A stretch of DNA of 64,000 nt from Reichenbachiella sp. 5M10 (GTDB lineage Bacteria; Bacteroidota; Bacteroidia; Cytophagales; Cyclobacteriaceae): the NCBI RefSeq assembly GCF_002742335.1, contig NZ_MDGR01000007.1, positions 2,980,501-3,044,500 on the forward strand, read 5' to 3'. The translations under genes and the position numbers were made by a program. Below are positions 7,381-16,482 of this stretch, piece by piece; within the stretch, counting starts at the first letter, position 1; every line of letters begins with the position of its first letter. Under the pieces are notes generated by a model. It searched no databases and was not told where the DNA came from. It saw nothing but the letters and a program-made list of their open reading frames with translations.

Positions 7381-7464
7381 TGCCAGAGGCGGGACTTGAA
7401 CCCGCACGACCAGAAGGTCACAAGATTTTAAGTCTTGCGTGTCTACCGATTCCACCACTCCGGC
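7381..7464 (-). tRNA. tRNA-Leu (anticodon UAA)
   Basis: The 84-nt sequence folds as a class II tRNA. Acceptor stem GCCGGAG pairs with CTCTGGC (one G-T pair), discriminator A. The anticodon arm is CAAGA-CTTAAAA-TCTTG with anticodon TAA, the variable arm is long, and the T-loop is GTTCAAGTC. CCA is not encoded. It reads TTA codons. It follows tRNA-Gly in the same direction and the two may be one transcript. Confidence 0.96.
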
Positions 7465-7580
7465 AGTATCATGGTGTAGGTTGTATCCGAGTAGAAAAAT
7501 AAGAACGGATTGGATACAAAAAAAGTGTATGCGCGATGCTATTGCACCTTCTCACTCACATACACTCTCACACTCAATTG

Positions 7581-7653
7581 AGCGAAAGACGGGGTTCGAA
7601 CCCGCGACCTCCACCTTGGCAAGGTGGCGCTCTACCAGCTGAGCTACTTTCGC
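7581..7653 (-). tRNA. tRNA-Gly (anticodon GCC)
   Basis: The 73-nt sequence folds as a normal tRNA. Acceptor stem GCGAAAG pairs with CTTTCGC, discriminator T. The anticodon arm is CCACC-TTGCCAA-GGTGG with anticodon GCC, and the T-arm has GGTTCGAACCC. CCA is not encoded. It reads GGC and GGT codons. Confidence 0.96.
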
Positions 7654-7752
7654 TTGTTTCTTAGTCCGTTTGACTAAATTCGAGTGCAAAGATAGGCAGC
7701 TATTTCATTTATTCAAGACTTGTATTATAAATTTTAGCAAGTATTTTCTAAG

Positions 7753-8199
7753 CTATTGAGTATCTGAATTTTCCACTGTCAACTTTTTCTTCCTTGCCTT
7801 CCATTGTGTCAATTCAATGTAACTGCTCGTTACTTTTTCGATCATCAACAGAAACAATACGCCCTCGAGAATCAAGAAAGCCGTAAATGATAACCCATTC
7901 CAATCTATCGAAAGATCAAAAGACAGCCATGAAACCAAATGGAGTACATCTGGAGAAAGCTGGAGAGACGAGCCATCCTGTACAGCCCACACACAAAGCG
8001 TCCCGGCCATCAGTATAAACAACAGTACACCCATCAATATTCGCCTGCTTATTTGCCGTTTTTTGGCAAGCATAGCTGCCGCGACGACTTCTTGCGTAAA
8101 TCCTAGACCCGCTTCGGGCAAAGTCAAAGAACGCATCCATTGATCCAATCGATCCATGTCCGCATTGCTACTGAGGTATGATTTTGATGTATTTTTCAT
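7753..8199 (-). CDS. Two-helix membrane protein, likely partner of the ECF sigma factor
   Basis: A 148-residue protein with membrane helices at about 54-74 (RRILMGVLLFILMAGTLCVW) and 102-122. A charged N-terminal region of about 50 residues precedes them and a basic C-terminus (QWKARKKKL) follows. It starts 13 bp after the stop of the sigma-factor gene, the usual place for an anti-sigma factor, and its N-terminus would face the cytoplasm. It has no HxxxCxxC zinc motif and I do not recognise the family, so an anti-sigma role is inferred from position only. Confidence 0.6.
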   Translation of the reverse strand: MKNTSKSYLSSNADMDRLDQWMRSLTLPEAGLGFTQEVVAAAMLAKKRQISRRILMGVLLFILMAGTLCVWAVQDGSSLQLSPDVLHLVSWLSFDLSIDWNGLSFTAFLILEGVLFLLMIEKVTSSYIELTQWKARKKKLTVENSDTQ

Positions 8200-8211
8200 T
8201 TCCTTGATGGT

Positions 8212-8817
8212 TTACTGAACAATTGACTCTATCTCCTGAGGCATGATTGATTGAAGTGTCTTCGCTAGTCGTTTTCGGGCACGATGGAGCTTCACCTTCA
8301 GATTGTTTCTATCAAAACCCGATATCTCCGCTACTTCCTCCATATCGAGTTCATCCAAGTAATACAACGTAACGATCAGTCGATCGTCCTGACTCAACGC
8401 CGCAATGGCACGGTTGAGGTAGAATTGCTTGTCTTGCTGCTCCATAATATCGTCACTCGATACCGCTAGGTGATGGTGAGCTTCTTGTATTTCTACGGTA
8501 TCCAGTTTCCTTTTCCGCACACGACTGATCGCGAGATTGACAACTATACGATAAAACCAAGTCGTAAATTTCGCTTCACTTTTGAATCGAGACAATGACA
8601 AGTACGCTTTGACAAACGCATCATGCGCTACCTCCTCAGCATCCTCATCTACTAGCAAGATTCGGCTCGCAATAGTCAGCGCATAGCGCTTGTGTCGGTT
8701 GACCAGTAGAGTAAAACTCTCCTTGTCTCCTTTCTTGATCTGTTCGACCAGTTGATGATCCGTTACTTGCTGACTCACGTTGGGTTGGACGCTAGCTCCA
8801 TGAGTCAAGTTACACAC
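8212..8817 (-). CDS. ECF-type RNA polymerase sigma factor (sigma-70 family)
   Basis: A 201-residue RpoE-like sigma factor that directs RNA polymerase to a stress or envelope regulon. Region 2 reads DAEEVAHDAFVKAYLSLSRF with the -10 contact segment FTTWFYRIVVNLAISRVRKR (about 84-103). Region 4 has the helix-turn-helix LDELDMEEVAEISGFDRNNL. There is no region 3, as expected for ECF factors. It heads a two-gene unit with the membrane protein downstream. The real start may be internal, since the first 20 residues (MCNLTHGASVQP) are not typical. Confidence 0.88.
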   Translation of the reverse strand: MCNLTHGASVQPNVSQQVTDHQLVEQIKKGDKESFTLLVNRHKRYALTIASRILLVDEDAEEVAHDAFVKAYLSLSRFKSEAKFTTWFYRIVVNLAISRVRKRKLDTVEIQEAHHHLAVSSDDIMEQQDKQFYLNRAIAALSQDDRLIVTLYYLDELDMEEVAEISGFDRNNLKVKLHRARKRLAKTLQSIMPQEIESIVQ

Positions 8818-8893
8818 TAAAAAATAATTTCTCCGCAGTGTAACCGCCTATACACTTCTCCTGTCCTATGGGTGAAATCAAAATTCAAAAAAC

Positions 8894-9235
8894 ATGAACG
8901 AAGAAATAATAATCCCCGTCGTCCTATTCCTCTCTATTGCTAGTGTACTGATCGTCGTACGAAAATTCATGAACGACGAACGCTTGGCTCTTATCGAAAA
9001 AGGTGGAGACGCCAATATCTTTAACCGCAAGACTATTACTTTCCCCGCCATCAAAATAGGGTTACTCCTCATCGGCGCTGGAGTAGGCATCCTAGTAGGC
9101 AACTTATTGAGTACTGCGGCAATAGTATCCGAAGAAGTCGGGATTTTCTCTTGCCTCATGATCTTTGGAGGGTCAGGACTTTTTATCTCTTATTTTGTTG
9201 AACAAAAATTCCGAGACAAGCAAGAAAAAAACTAA
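8894..9235 (+). CDS. Small two-helix membrane protein, DUF6249-like
   Basis: A 113-residue protein with an N-terminal membrane helix (IIPVVLFLSIASVLIVV) and two more hydrophobic stretches (IKIGLLLIGAGVGILVGNLL and a C-terminal one ending SYFVEQKF). Between them is the ERLALIEKGG motif common to DUF6249 proteins, which are often coded beside ECF sigma factors in Bacteroidota. It is divergent from the sigma-factor gene across 76 bp and may belong to the same regulon. Molecular function unknown. Confidence 0.75.
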   Translation: MNEEIIIPVVLFLSIASVLIVVRKFMNDERLALIEKGGDANIFNRKTITFPAIKIGLLLIGAGVGILVGNLLSTAAIVSEEVGIFSCLMIFGGSGLFISYFVEQKFRDKQEKN

Positions 9236-9315
9236 CCCACCAAAACCTAAAAGCATCATGAGCTTAAACTTCGCTCCGCCTTTTCAAGCCAATCCAGATG
9301 CGAAATAGTCAAACG

Positions 9316-9363
9316 CTAGATTTTAGACCAAAGAATACAACTCAGCTCTGGTCTAAAATCTAG
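9316..9363. repeat. Perfect 15-bp inverted repeat with 18-nt loop
   Basis: CTAGATTTTAGACCA at 9316-9330 is exactly mirrored by TGGTCTAAAATCTAG at 9349-9363. It lies 80 bp after the DUF6249 gene and 112 bp before the convergent thioesterase gene, so it could stop transcription from both sides. It lacks a GC-rich stem and a T-run. The rest of the 239-bp gap shows nothing else. Confidence 0.6.
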
Positions 9364-9474
9364 TACTATGAGCAAGAGTCAAGCACAGCCCCCGCGAAGA
9401 CAAGATCAGTCCTCTCTCCTTTGCTCGATCATGCGCAGCACATGTAGAAGCACAAACTGGCTCACCTCCCTCTA

Positions 9475-9972
9475 TCAAGACTTGAACAGATTCCCTTTTG
9501 CACTTTGACTGCTGTCAAAAACGCGAATAGCCACCACATCTGCTTCGGCAGTTTTCTCACCCAGGCAATAAAAATCACACTTCAAAACTGTCTTTTTGCC
9601 TTTAACTTCTAATACTCGAGCACGCAACTCGACAGTATCATTGTTGGAGGTAGGCTTGAGGTATTTGACAGAGAGAGTTCCTGTGGCATAGCGATACTCA
9701 GGCGAGGAACCTAGCTCTCGCGATTCTTCCTGATAGGCATAGGCCATAGCGGTACACATACAATGACAGTCAATCAATGTAGCCATGACCCCTCCGTTCA
9801 TCAAGTTTGCCCATCCGTGATATTTGGTCTGTGAGTCCCAGTGACAGACAGATTCACTGCCCTCCCAGTAGCTCTTGACATGCAGCCCGTCTGCATTGCT
9901 CGTTCCACAACCAAAACAGACGTTCTCGGGCATAAAATCTTGAAAGTACTTTTTTCGAATTTGTTCACTCAT
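9475..9972 (-). CDS. Hotdog-fold thioesterase (PaaI/YiiD-like)
   Basis: A 165-residue single-domain hotdog protein. The signature helix region is HGWANLMNGGVMATLIDCHC (about 47-66), with the long helix following the NGG turn, and the sheet motif TGTLSVKYLKPT near 97-108 is typical. Such enzymes cleave acyl-CoA thioesters. An N-terminal CFGCGTSNADGLH motif (about 19-31) is also found in stand-alone PaaI-like proteins of this subgroup. It is a single gene with no pathway context, so its acyl-CoA substrate cannot be named. Confidence 0.82.
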   Translation of the reverse strand: MSEQIRKKYFQDFMPENVCFGCGTSNADGLHVKSYWEGSESVCHWDSQTKYHGWANLMNGGVMATLIDCHCMCTAMAYAYQEESRELGSSPEYRYATGTLSVKYLKPTSNNDTVELRARVLEVKGKKTVLKCDFYCLGEKTAEADVVAIRVFDSSQSAKGNLFKS

Positions 9973-10030
9973 CGTAGTGTCGGGTTAATTGTTTTTGCTA
10001 ATTTAAACCCTATTCAAAAAAGAAAAGGCT

Positions 10031-10696
10031 ATGAGACGGAGATACATTGGGGTAGTTGCATGCATGATAACATTGCTGACGTTTTATCACGCAGAAGCTC
10101 AAGAGGAAGTACTGGACGAAACGGACTACAACAGCAGTAAACAATACAACTCCAACGGGTGGGACATGATCAATCGACAATCCTATGGCCAAGCACTCGA
10201 ACAATTCAATAAATCCATAGCCATTTACGACGGAAATGCGGACTCCTATGTCGGACGTGCTACTGCACTCATGAAACTGAACCGATTGTCCGAGGCAGAA
10301 ACAAATGTAGAAGCAGCCCTAGCTCTCGCGCCTGGCCAAGCAGACATGTACTACCTAGCTGGCAATATCTACTTCAACATGGAGTATTATATCGAGGCGA
10401 CCAATAACTACAGCAACGCCATCCGAAGCAACGATGATTCTGACATACCCGTAGACCTTGTCAACTGCTACTACAACCGGGGCAATGCCTATTTTTCCGC
10501 AGGCATGTACCGTTCTGCGATCAACGACTTCTCCAAAGTAATCGAACTCAAAGAAGATTATATGTATGCCTACCACAACCGGGCTCTCGCGTATAAGCAC
10601 AGAGACGACTTGGAACAAGCCTGTCTGGATTTCCACAAAGCGAAAGACCTAGGCAGCACCATGTCCCAAAAATACATAGACAAATACTGCCCATGA
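10031..10696 (+). CDS. Secreted tetratricopeptide-repeat protein
   Basis: A 221-residue protein with a signal peptide (YIGVVACMITLLTFYHAEAQ, cleavage near residue 24) and about four to five TPR units from residue 40 to 215. Clear repeat cores are YGQALEQFNKSIAIY, YYIEATNNYSNAI and MYRSAINDFSKVIELK. TPR arrays scaffold protein complexes, here in the periplasm. Its stop overlaps the start of the 51-residue peptide gene in an ATGA, so the two are probably co-translated. Partner unknown. Confidence 0.85.
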   Translation: MRRRYIGVVACMITLLTFYHAEAQEEVLDETDYNSSKQYNSNGWDMINRQSYGQALEQFNKSIAIYDGNADSYVGRATALMKLNRLSEAETNVEAALALAPGQADMYYLAGNIYFNMEYYIEATNNYSNAIRSNDDSDIPVDLVNCYYNRGNAYFSAGMYRSAINDFSKVIELKEDYMYAYHNRALAYKHRDDLEQACLDFHKAKDLGSTMSQKYIDKYCP

Positions 10697-10848
10697 AAAA
10701 GGATAAGGAAACACAAAAAAAGGATAAGGAACAAAAGAAATCAAAGCCCACCCCTCCGACGACTCTCCAAGACACCTCCTCCACAGAAAACGACAGAGGT
10801 GGACTTCCTGACTTGGATTTCAAAAAACTAATGGGCTGTGGCGGCTGA
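10693..10848 (+). CDS. 51-residue Lys-rich peptide ending in Gly-Cys-Gly-Gly
   Basis: A small frame from the ATG at 10693 to the TGA at 10848, coupled to the TPR gene by an ATGA overlap. The first 20 residues are almost all Lys, Glu, Asp and Gln (MKKDKETQKKDKEQKKSK). A Pro/Thr/Ser stretch follows, and then the hydrophobic end LPDLDFKKLMGCGG. It has no signal peptide. The stop abuts the stop of the convergent murF-alr gene. The overlap and the patterned C-terminus argue for a real gene. I cannot assign a function. The free Cys-Gly-Gly terminus could be a metal, modification or conjugation site. Confidence 0.6.
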   Translation: MKKDKETQKKDKEQKKSKPTPPTTLQDTSSTENDRGGLPDLDFKKLMGCGG

Positions 10849-13257
10849 TTAGCCAGAGACGTACGTTCGTTTTACACGCTGGCTGATGTTGGTGAGTATT
10901 TCATAAGGGATCGTACCTATCCATGAGGACAACTCCTTGATGGTAGGATCCTCTCCAAACACAATCACCTCCTCTCCTGAGCGCACATTGACTCCTGTCA
11001 CGTCAAGCATAGTCATATCCATGCATATATTACCAACCGTAGAGACACGCTGTCCCTGGACGGTCATTTGACCTACACCATTGCCAAAGGCCCGAATATA
11101 ACCATCGGCATATCCTATCGGTACGATTGCAATTTTCATATCCTTTTGGGCAAAGCCCAAACGCCCATACCCAATGGACTCACCTGTAGCTATTTCTTTG
11201 ACTTGTGAGACGTGGGTCTTGAGTATACCCACTGTCTGCAATTTCTTCTCCTCGGCCATCACTGGGTCGTATCCATAGAGACCAATTCCTAATCGCACCA
11301 TGTCAAAGTGAAATTCTCTATAGTTGTCAATCCCCGCGGTATTGACAATATGGCGCATCGGCTTGTACCATAGTGACTCCATTAGCTTTGTACTCATCTC
11401 ATCAAACCGTTTGCCCTGCTGCAACGAAAAATCTCGATGACGCGGATCCTCACTACCCGCCATGTGACTAAAAACACTCTTCACCTTCAGCTTCTTGTGT
11501 AGCTTGAGGATCTCTGACAAGCGCTTGAGTTCATTTTCTTTGAAACCCAGACGATTCATCCCTGTTTCGAGTTTAATGTGAATACCAGGCAAAGCATCTA
11601 CTCCTTCGAAATAATCCAAAAAATCAATCAACTGCTCAAGAGAATAGATCTCAGGTTCTAGGTTATACTCTTTCAAAAACCGAAACGAATCGGATGAGGG
11701 ATTCATGATCATAATAGGAATATGTATGCCGTTTTTACGAAGCTCCAAGGCCTCATCTGTATAGGCTACACCGAGGTAATCCACCTTGTGAAATTGCAAA
11801 AGGTTGGCAATTTCAAAGTTCCCTCCTCCATAAGCAAATGCCTTCACCATCACCATGATTTTGACTTCTGGTCGCAATTTCGCTCGGTAGCTATTTAGGT
11901 TATTGGTCAGGCTCTCCATATTGATTTCGAGGACAGTTCCGTGAGCTTTATACTCCAGTTTTTCGACGATTTTTTCAAACTGAAAATCACGAGCACCCTT
12001 CACCAATACAATCTCATCTTGAACGCTGATATTAGCAGCCAGTAATTGATCAGTCGAGTCGTAAAATTCCGCCTGCGTATGAAATAAATCCCTGGCCTTG
12101 CTGATCTCTGGCCCCACAGCTATCAACCGATGGATAGCTTGATTACGTAGCAAATCGTCGATGCGTTTGTAGAGTGCCACTGGAGGCAGTCCCGTTTGGT
12201 ACAAATCCGAGAGAATCACGGTCTTTTTATTCTTCTGATTCTGACGATGTAGAAAATCCAAAGCGACTTCCAATCCATACAGGTCGTTGTTGTAAGTATC
12301 ATCGATCACATAGGATCGGTTCACTGCTTGCTTCATCTCTAGTCGCATCTTGACCGAAGACAAGGTATCAAGTCTCGTCTGTATCATGTCTACCCCAAAA
12401 CCAAGCACATGCATCATGACCGCACAGTGCAGACCATTTTCCACCGAAGCGGGGTCCGAAAACCGAAGCTTCAACGTGAGTTCAGCTTCTTCGACCTGCA
12501 CCTGCCATGTATTACTTTCTCGAGGTACTACTGACCAAGCAACCAACTTTGTCTTATCAGAAGTATGCTCTCGGAGTGCCTGAGCAATCTCAGGGTAGGC
12601 CGAGCAATACACCACAGTATCACATGCAGCAAAAAGCATGGCCTTTTCGTTGGCCTTTTCTTGCAGAGATTGGAACCCAGCGTTGTGTGCCTCTCCTATG
12701 TTGGTAAAAATTCCAAGTGTCGGCCGAATGATTCGTTCCAAACGCTTCATCTCACCACATTCTGAGATGCCTGCCTCAAATATTGCCAAATTATGCTGAC
12801 TTGACATTTGCCACACCGAGAGTGGTACTCCCAATTGGGAATTGTAACTTTTGGGACTTTTGACAATTCCATATTGGTGACCAAGCATTTGGGCCAACCA
12901 CTCCTTGACGATGGTCTTGCCGTTGCTCCCTGTGATGCCCACCACGGGGTAGTTGTAATAAGATCGATGGTCTGCAGCGATCTGTTGCATCGCCAACAAG
13001 GATTGCCGCACTTCGAGGACATTGGCATCCGAAGGGAGCTTGACTTCTTTTTCGACCACAAAACAACGAACACCACGATCGTATGCATCCTGCACGAATC
13101 CATGACCATCATGATTGATACCTTCGATCGCAAAAAACAACACTCCAGACCGTATGGATATGTTGCGTGTGTCCGTCACGAGCTCCTTGATTTCTGCATC
13201 TTGAGCGTGATGAACAATCTTTCCTTTACATATTTTCTCTAGGTCGTTGAATCTCAT
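10849..13257 (-). CDS. murF-alr: Bifunctional MurF ligase / alanine racemase
   Basis: An 802-residue fusion. The N-terminal part (about 1-440) is UDP-MurNAc-tripeptide:D-Ala-D-Ala ligase with the ATP loop GITGSNGKT near 103-111. It adds D-Ala-D-Ala to the peptidoglycan precursor in the cytoplasm. The C-terminal part (about 443-802) is PLP-dependent alanine racemase with the Schiff-base Lys in VMVKAFAYGGG near 471 and RLGIGLYGYDP further on. It makes the D-Ala used to build MurF's substrate. This fusion is usual in Bacteroidota. The acceptor-side motif reads VKAFAYGGG rather than the commoner VKANAYGHG. The gene stands alone, ending against the 51-residue peptide gene. Confidence 0.95.
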   Translation of the reverse strand: MRFNDLEKICKGKIVHHAQDAEIKELVTDTRNISIRSGVLFFAIEGINHDGHGFVQDAYDRGVRCFVVEKEVKLPSDANVLEVRQSLLAMQQIAADHRSYYNYPVVGITGSNGKTIVKEWLAQMLGHQYGIVKSPKSYNSQLGVPLSVWQMSSQHNLAIFEAGISECGEMKRLERIIRPTLGIFTNIGEAHNAGFQSLQEKANEKAMLFAACDTVVYCSAYPEIAQALREHTSDKTKLVAWSVVPRESNTWQVQVEEAELTLKLRFSDPASVENGLHCAVMMHVLGFGVDMIQTRLDTLSSVKMRLEMKQAVNRSYVIDDTYNNDLYGLEVALDFLHRQNQKNKKTVILSDLYQTGLPPVALYKRIDDLLRNQAIHRLIAVGPEISKARDLFHTQAEFYDSTDQLLAANISVQDEIVLVKGARDFQFEKIVEKLEYKAHGTVLEINMESLTNNLNSYRAKLRPEVKIMVMVKAFAYGGGNFEIANLLQFHKVDYLGVAYTDEALELRKNGIHIPIMIMNPSSDSFRFLKEYNLEPEIYSLEQLIDFLDYFEGVDALPGIHIKLETGMNRLGFKENELKRLSEILKLHKKLKVKSVFSHMAGSEDPRHRDFSLQQGKRFDEMSTKLMESLWYKPMRHIVNTAGIDNYREFHFDMVRLGIGLYGYDPVMAEEKKLQTVGILKTHVSQVKEIATGESIGYGRLGFAQKDMKIAIVPIGYADGYIRAFGNGVGQMTVQGQRVSTVGNICMDMTMLDVTGVNVRSGEEVIVFGEDPTIKELSSWIGTIPYEILTNISQRVKRTYVSG

Positions 13258-13434
13258 ATAGTCACAATTTTGCGATCAGTACTCCTCTGTTTTCACCACC
13301 CAATTTAACAGGAAATATTAAAAATACCGACCCCTACATTTTAGCAAATTATGCTTTTTCGTTTCAGTTTTTGGACTAAATTGCAAGATTGAATCCAACG
13401 TGATTTGTATTTTTTTCAACGTGATTGCTGGTAG

Positions 13435-16365
13435 ATGAAAGTCTCTCCGAACGAACCTTTTCAACTGATATATACGCTTTTTGAGCACCAATACCTGGGA
13501 TACCTCTTCGAGTCCTTTGTGATTCAACTCGATCCAGAAGGTCGGCTCACGTTCTCTCATCAAAACATCTCCTCGAAAAACGCCAAGGAGTTTGATCACG
13601 GGTTGAATGAGGCAGATTATGAATTGATCAAGATCATGGATTCGATGCAACCCGACACGGTTGTCAAGCACTTCGAAAAGAAAAAAGTCAAGCCGGACGA
13701 ATACTTGCTCAAAACATTCGACCCTAAATCGGGAGATGAAACCAAGCAAGAACAAATCCTCTCCCACATCGAGCGACGCAGGGCCAAAATCATGCCTTTG
13801 CTCAAGGGCAAGCGTCTATTTGAAATGGGCAATGACGGAGAACCAGCATGGAAAGAAATCGAAGTACTGGAGGATGAGGCCTCTGTTTTGTTTCACTTTC
13901 GTAGAAACGAAGAGAATACACACTACTTCCCGACCATCAAACACCGAGACGAGAAAATCGAATTTCAATACAAAGGAGCCTACATCCTATGCAACGACCC
14001 TGCCTTTATCGTGATTGAAAACAAGCTCTACAGCTTCCAAAAAAACGTAGACGCCAACAAACTCAAGCCCTTTCTCAACAAGAAATTCATTGCCGTACCG
14101 CGAAAATTGGAGGACAACTACTACCGCAAATTTGTCGCACCGTTGGTTGCTTCGTTTGACGTATATGCCAAAGGCTTTGAGATCAAAACCGAAAACCATT
14201 CGTTGCAGCCTACCCTCTATTTTTCGGAGCTAGCTAGTACCAATGGACAGTCCTTGGAATTGTTTGGAGCCAATGGGTCAGCCCAACAAATTTCCGAAAG
14301 CAAGATACTCTTTGAACTCAAGTTCCAGTATGGAGAACACAAATACAAAGCAGATCACTCCAAAGCAGTCAATGTCCATGTCGAACAAGAAGAGGACAAC
14401 TATACATTTTACCGTATCAAACGAGACTTAGAAAAAGAGAAAAGTTACATCGACTTTTTGCAAGACTCTGGACTACCACTCAAGTCCTCTCAATCTACTG
14501 TCCCGTTGGGACAAGCTTTCTCTTGGATCGCCGAATCCAAAAAATACCTCGAAGATGCTGGGATCAACCTCATCCAAAACGGCAAAAGCGTCAAAAAATA
14601 TTTCATCGGCACCTCAGAGATGACTGTAGAAATTAAAGAAAATATTGATTGGTTTGACATCCATGCTGTCGTCAAGTTTGGGGAATTCGAGATCCCGTTC
14701 AAAGTAATCCGAAACTACATCCTCAAGAACGTCAAAGAAATCAAACTACCCAACGGAGAGATTGCTGTGATTCCGGACAGTTGGTTTGACCAATATTCGG
14801 AACTCATGGCGTTTAGTAACGAAGGGCAAGAAGAAGAACTGCAACTCCAAAAACACCACATCTCGTTGGTCAAAGAACTCACTGAGTCTAATCTGGCACA
14901 GATGACACTCAAAGGAAAGTTGCAAAAACTGCAAGACTTTGATCACATCGAAGATTTCGAAATGCCTCAGGGCTTCAAAGGCGAGCTTCGCGCTTATCAA
15001 AAAGCGGGATACAACTGGATGCGCTTTTTGCGGTCATACAGTCTAGGAGGCTGTCTCGCCGATGACATGGGCTTGGGTAAGACGGTCCAGACCCTGGCAC
15101 TCCTTCAGTCAGTACATGGCGAAGCAGAAGCAGGCACTAGTCTACTTGTAATGCCTACATCACTGATATACAACTGGGAGAAAGAGTCAGAAAAATTCAC
15201 CCCCCAACTGAAAATACTCAACTATACTGGAGTCAAAAGAGACAAAGACACCAAAAAATTCGCACAATACGATCTCGTACTGACCTCCTATGGCATCATA
15301 CGACAGGACATTGATTTGCTACAGCAGTTCCATTTCAATTACATCATCTTGGATGAATCACAAGTGATCAAAAACCCAGAATCGATCATTTCCAAATGTG
15401 TACGAGACCTCAACTCGACCAGCAAAATGATCTTGACCGGTACTCCCATAGAAAACACCACCATGGATCTTTGGTCACAGATGTCTTTTGTGAATCCTGG
15501 CCTCTTGGGCACCAAGTCCTTTTTCAAGAAACAATACCAACTACCTATTGAGAAGAAAAAAGATGAAGTAAGCACGCAAAAGCTCTACTCGATCATCAAA
15601 CCCTTTCTACTCAGACGAAACAAGTCACAAGTAGCTACCGACCTACCCGAAAAAATAGAGAATGTACGCTACTGCACGATGTCTCCTGAACAAGAGGAAG
15701 CCTATGAAAAAGTAAAATCGTCGTACCGCAACAAGATCATGAAAGAAATCGATGAAGGCGGTATAGGCAAGTCACAGTTCATGATCCTACAAGGGCTCAC
15801 CAAACTACGACAAATAGCCAACCACCCTAGGCTATCCGACGAAAGCTACGAAGGAGACTCAGGAAAACTCGAAGATATAAGTTTCATGCTTGACAATGCG
15901 ATCAACAAGCATCACAAAATCCTAGTCTTTTCACAATTCGTCAAGCACCTCAAGATTGTCTCGAAGTACCTCGATGATCAAGGGATCAAATATGCTTACC
16001 TCGATGGTGCGACCAAAGACCGTCAAAAGGAAGTGGAAACATTTCAAAAGGACGAGAGTGTTCAGGTTTTTTTGATTTCACTCAAAGCAGGTGGACTTGG
16101 GCTCAACCTCACCCAAGCGGAGTACGTCTTCTTGCTCGACCCTTGGTGGAACCCCGCCATCGAAGCTCAAGCTATCGATCGAGCTCATCGAATAGGCCAA
16201 AAAAACAAAGTATTCACCTATCGATTCATCACCAAAAACACCGTGGAAGAGAAAATCATGCATCTACAGCAAAACAAAAAACGCCTAGCCTCTGACCTGA
16301 TTACCACAGAAGAAAGTTTTGTCAAGAATCTATCAAAAGACGACTTGGTTGGTCTACTGGACTAA
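13435..16365 (+). CDS. SNF2-family DNA helicase/translocase
   Basis: A 976-residue protein. Residues 1-520 form the large N-terminal region typical of bacterial SNF2 (RapA/HepA-like) proteins. Two RecA-like domains follow: Walker A DDMGLGKT near 540, motif II LDESQVIKN near 639, motif III LTGTPIENT near 666, then motif V AGGLGLNLTQA near 884 and motif VI QAIDRAHRIGQ near 912. Motif II is DESQ instead of DEAH/DEAQ, but the two acidic residues remain. Such ATPases move along double-stranded DNA and remodel protein-DNA complexes. It is monocistronic, preceded by a 177-bp gap in which AACGTGATT occurs twice. Confidence 0.9.
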   Translation: MKVSPNEPFQLIYTLFEHQYLGYLFESFVIQLDPEGRLTFSHQNISSKNAKEFDHGLNEADYELIKIMDSMQPDTVVKHFEKKKVKPDEYLLKTFDPKSGDETKQEQILSHIERRRAKIMPLLKGKRLFEMGNDGEPAWKEIEVLEDEASVLFHFRRNEENTHYFPTIKHRDEKIEFQYKGAYILCNDPAFIVIENKLYSFQKNVDANKLKPFLNKKFIAVPRKLEDNYYRKFVAPLVASFDVYAKGFEIKTENHSLQPTLYFSELASTNGQSLELFGANGSAQQISESKILFELKFQYGEHKYKADHSKAVNVHVEQEEDNYTFYRIKRDLEKEKSYIDFLQDSGLPLKSSQSTVPLGQAFSWIAESKKYLEDAGINLIQNGKSVKKYFIGTSEMTVEIKENIDWFDIHAVVKFGEFEIPFKVIRNYILKNVKEIKLPNGEIAVIPDSWFDQYSELMAFSNEGQEEELQLQKHHISLVKELTESNLAQMTLKGKLQKLQDFDHIEDFEMPQGFKGELRAYQKAGYNWMRFLRSYSLGGCLADDMGLGKTVQTLALLQSVHGEAEAGTSLLVMPTSLIYNWEKESEKFTPQLKILNYTGVKRDKDTKKFAQYDLVLTSYGIIRQDIDLLQQFHFNYIILDESQVIKNPESIISKCVRDLNSTSKMILTGTPIENTTMDLWSQMSFVNPGLLGTKSFFKKQYQLPIEKKKDEVSTQKLYSIIKPFLLRRNKSQVATDLPEKIENVRYCTMSPEQEEAYEKVKSSYRNKIMKEIDEGGIGKSQFMILQGLTKLRQIANHPRLSDESYEGDSGKLEDISFMLDNAINKHHKILVFSQFVKHLKIVSKYLDDQGIKYAYLDGATKDRQKEVETFQKDESVQVFLISLKAGGLGLNLTQAEYVFLLDPWWNPAIEAQAIDRAHRIGQKNKVFTYRFITKNTVEEKIMHLQQNKKRLASDLITTEESFVKNLSKDDLVGLLD

Positions 16366-16482
16366 CCCACCGAAAGAGAGAGTCCCTATACATACCAAGA
16401 CTCCTGATACTATCAGCTGGATAGTTTTTGAAAAAGATAAAAAACGCATGCTTTGGTCACCAATTATAACCACAGAAAATGG

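Noticed and set aside
10849-13257. MurF-Alr fusion as a novel gene fusion
   Set aside because: The same fusion is known and common in Bacteroidota.
15340-15370. SNF2 helicase inactivated by its unusual motif II (DESQ)
   Set aside because: The two acidic residues that matter are present and all other motifs are intact.
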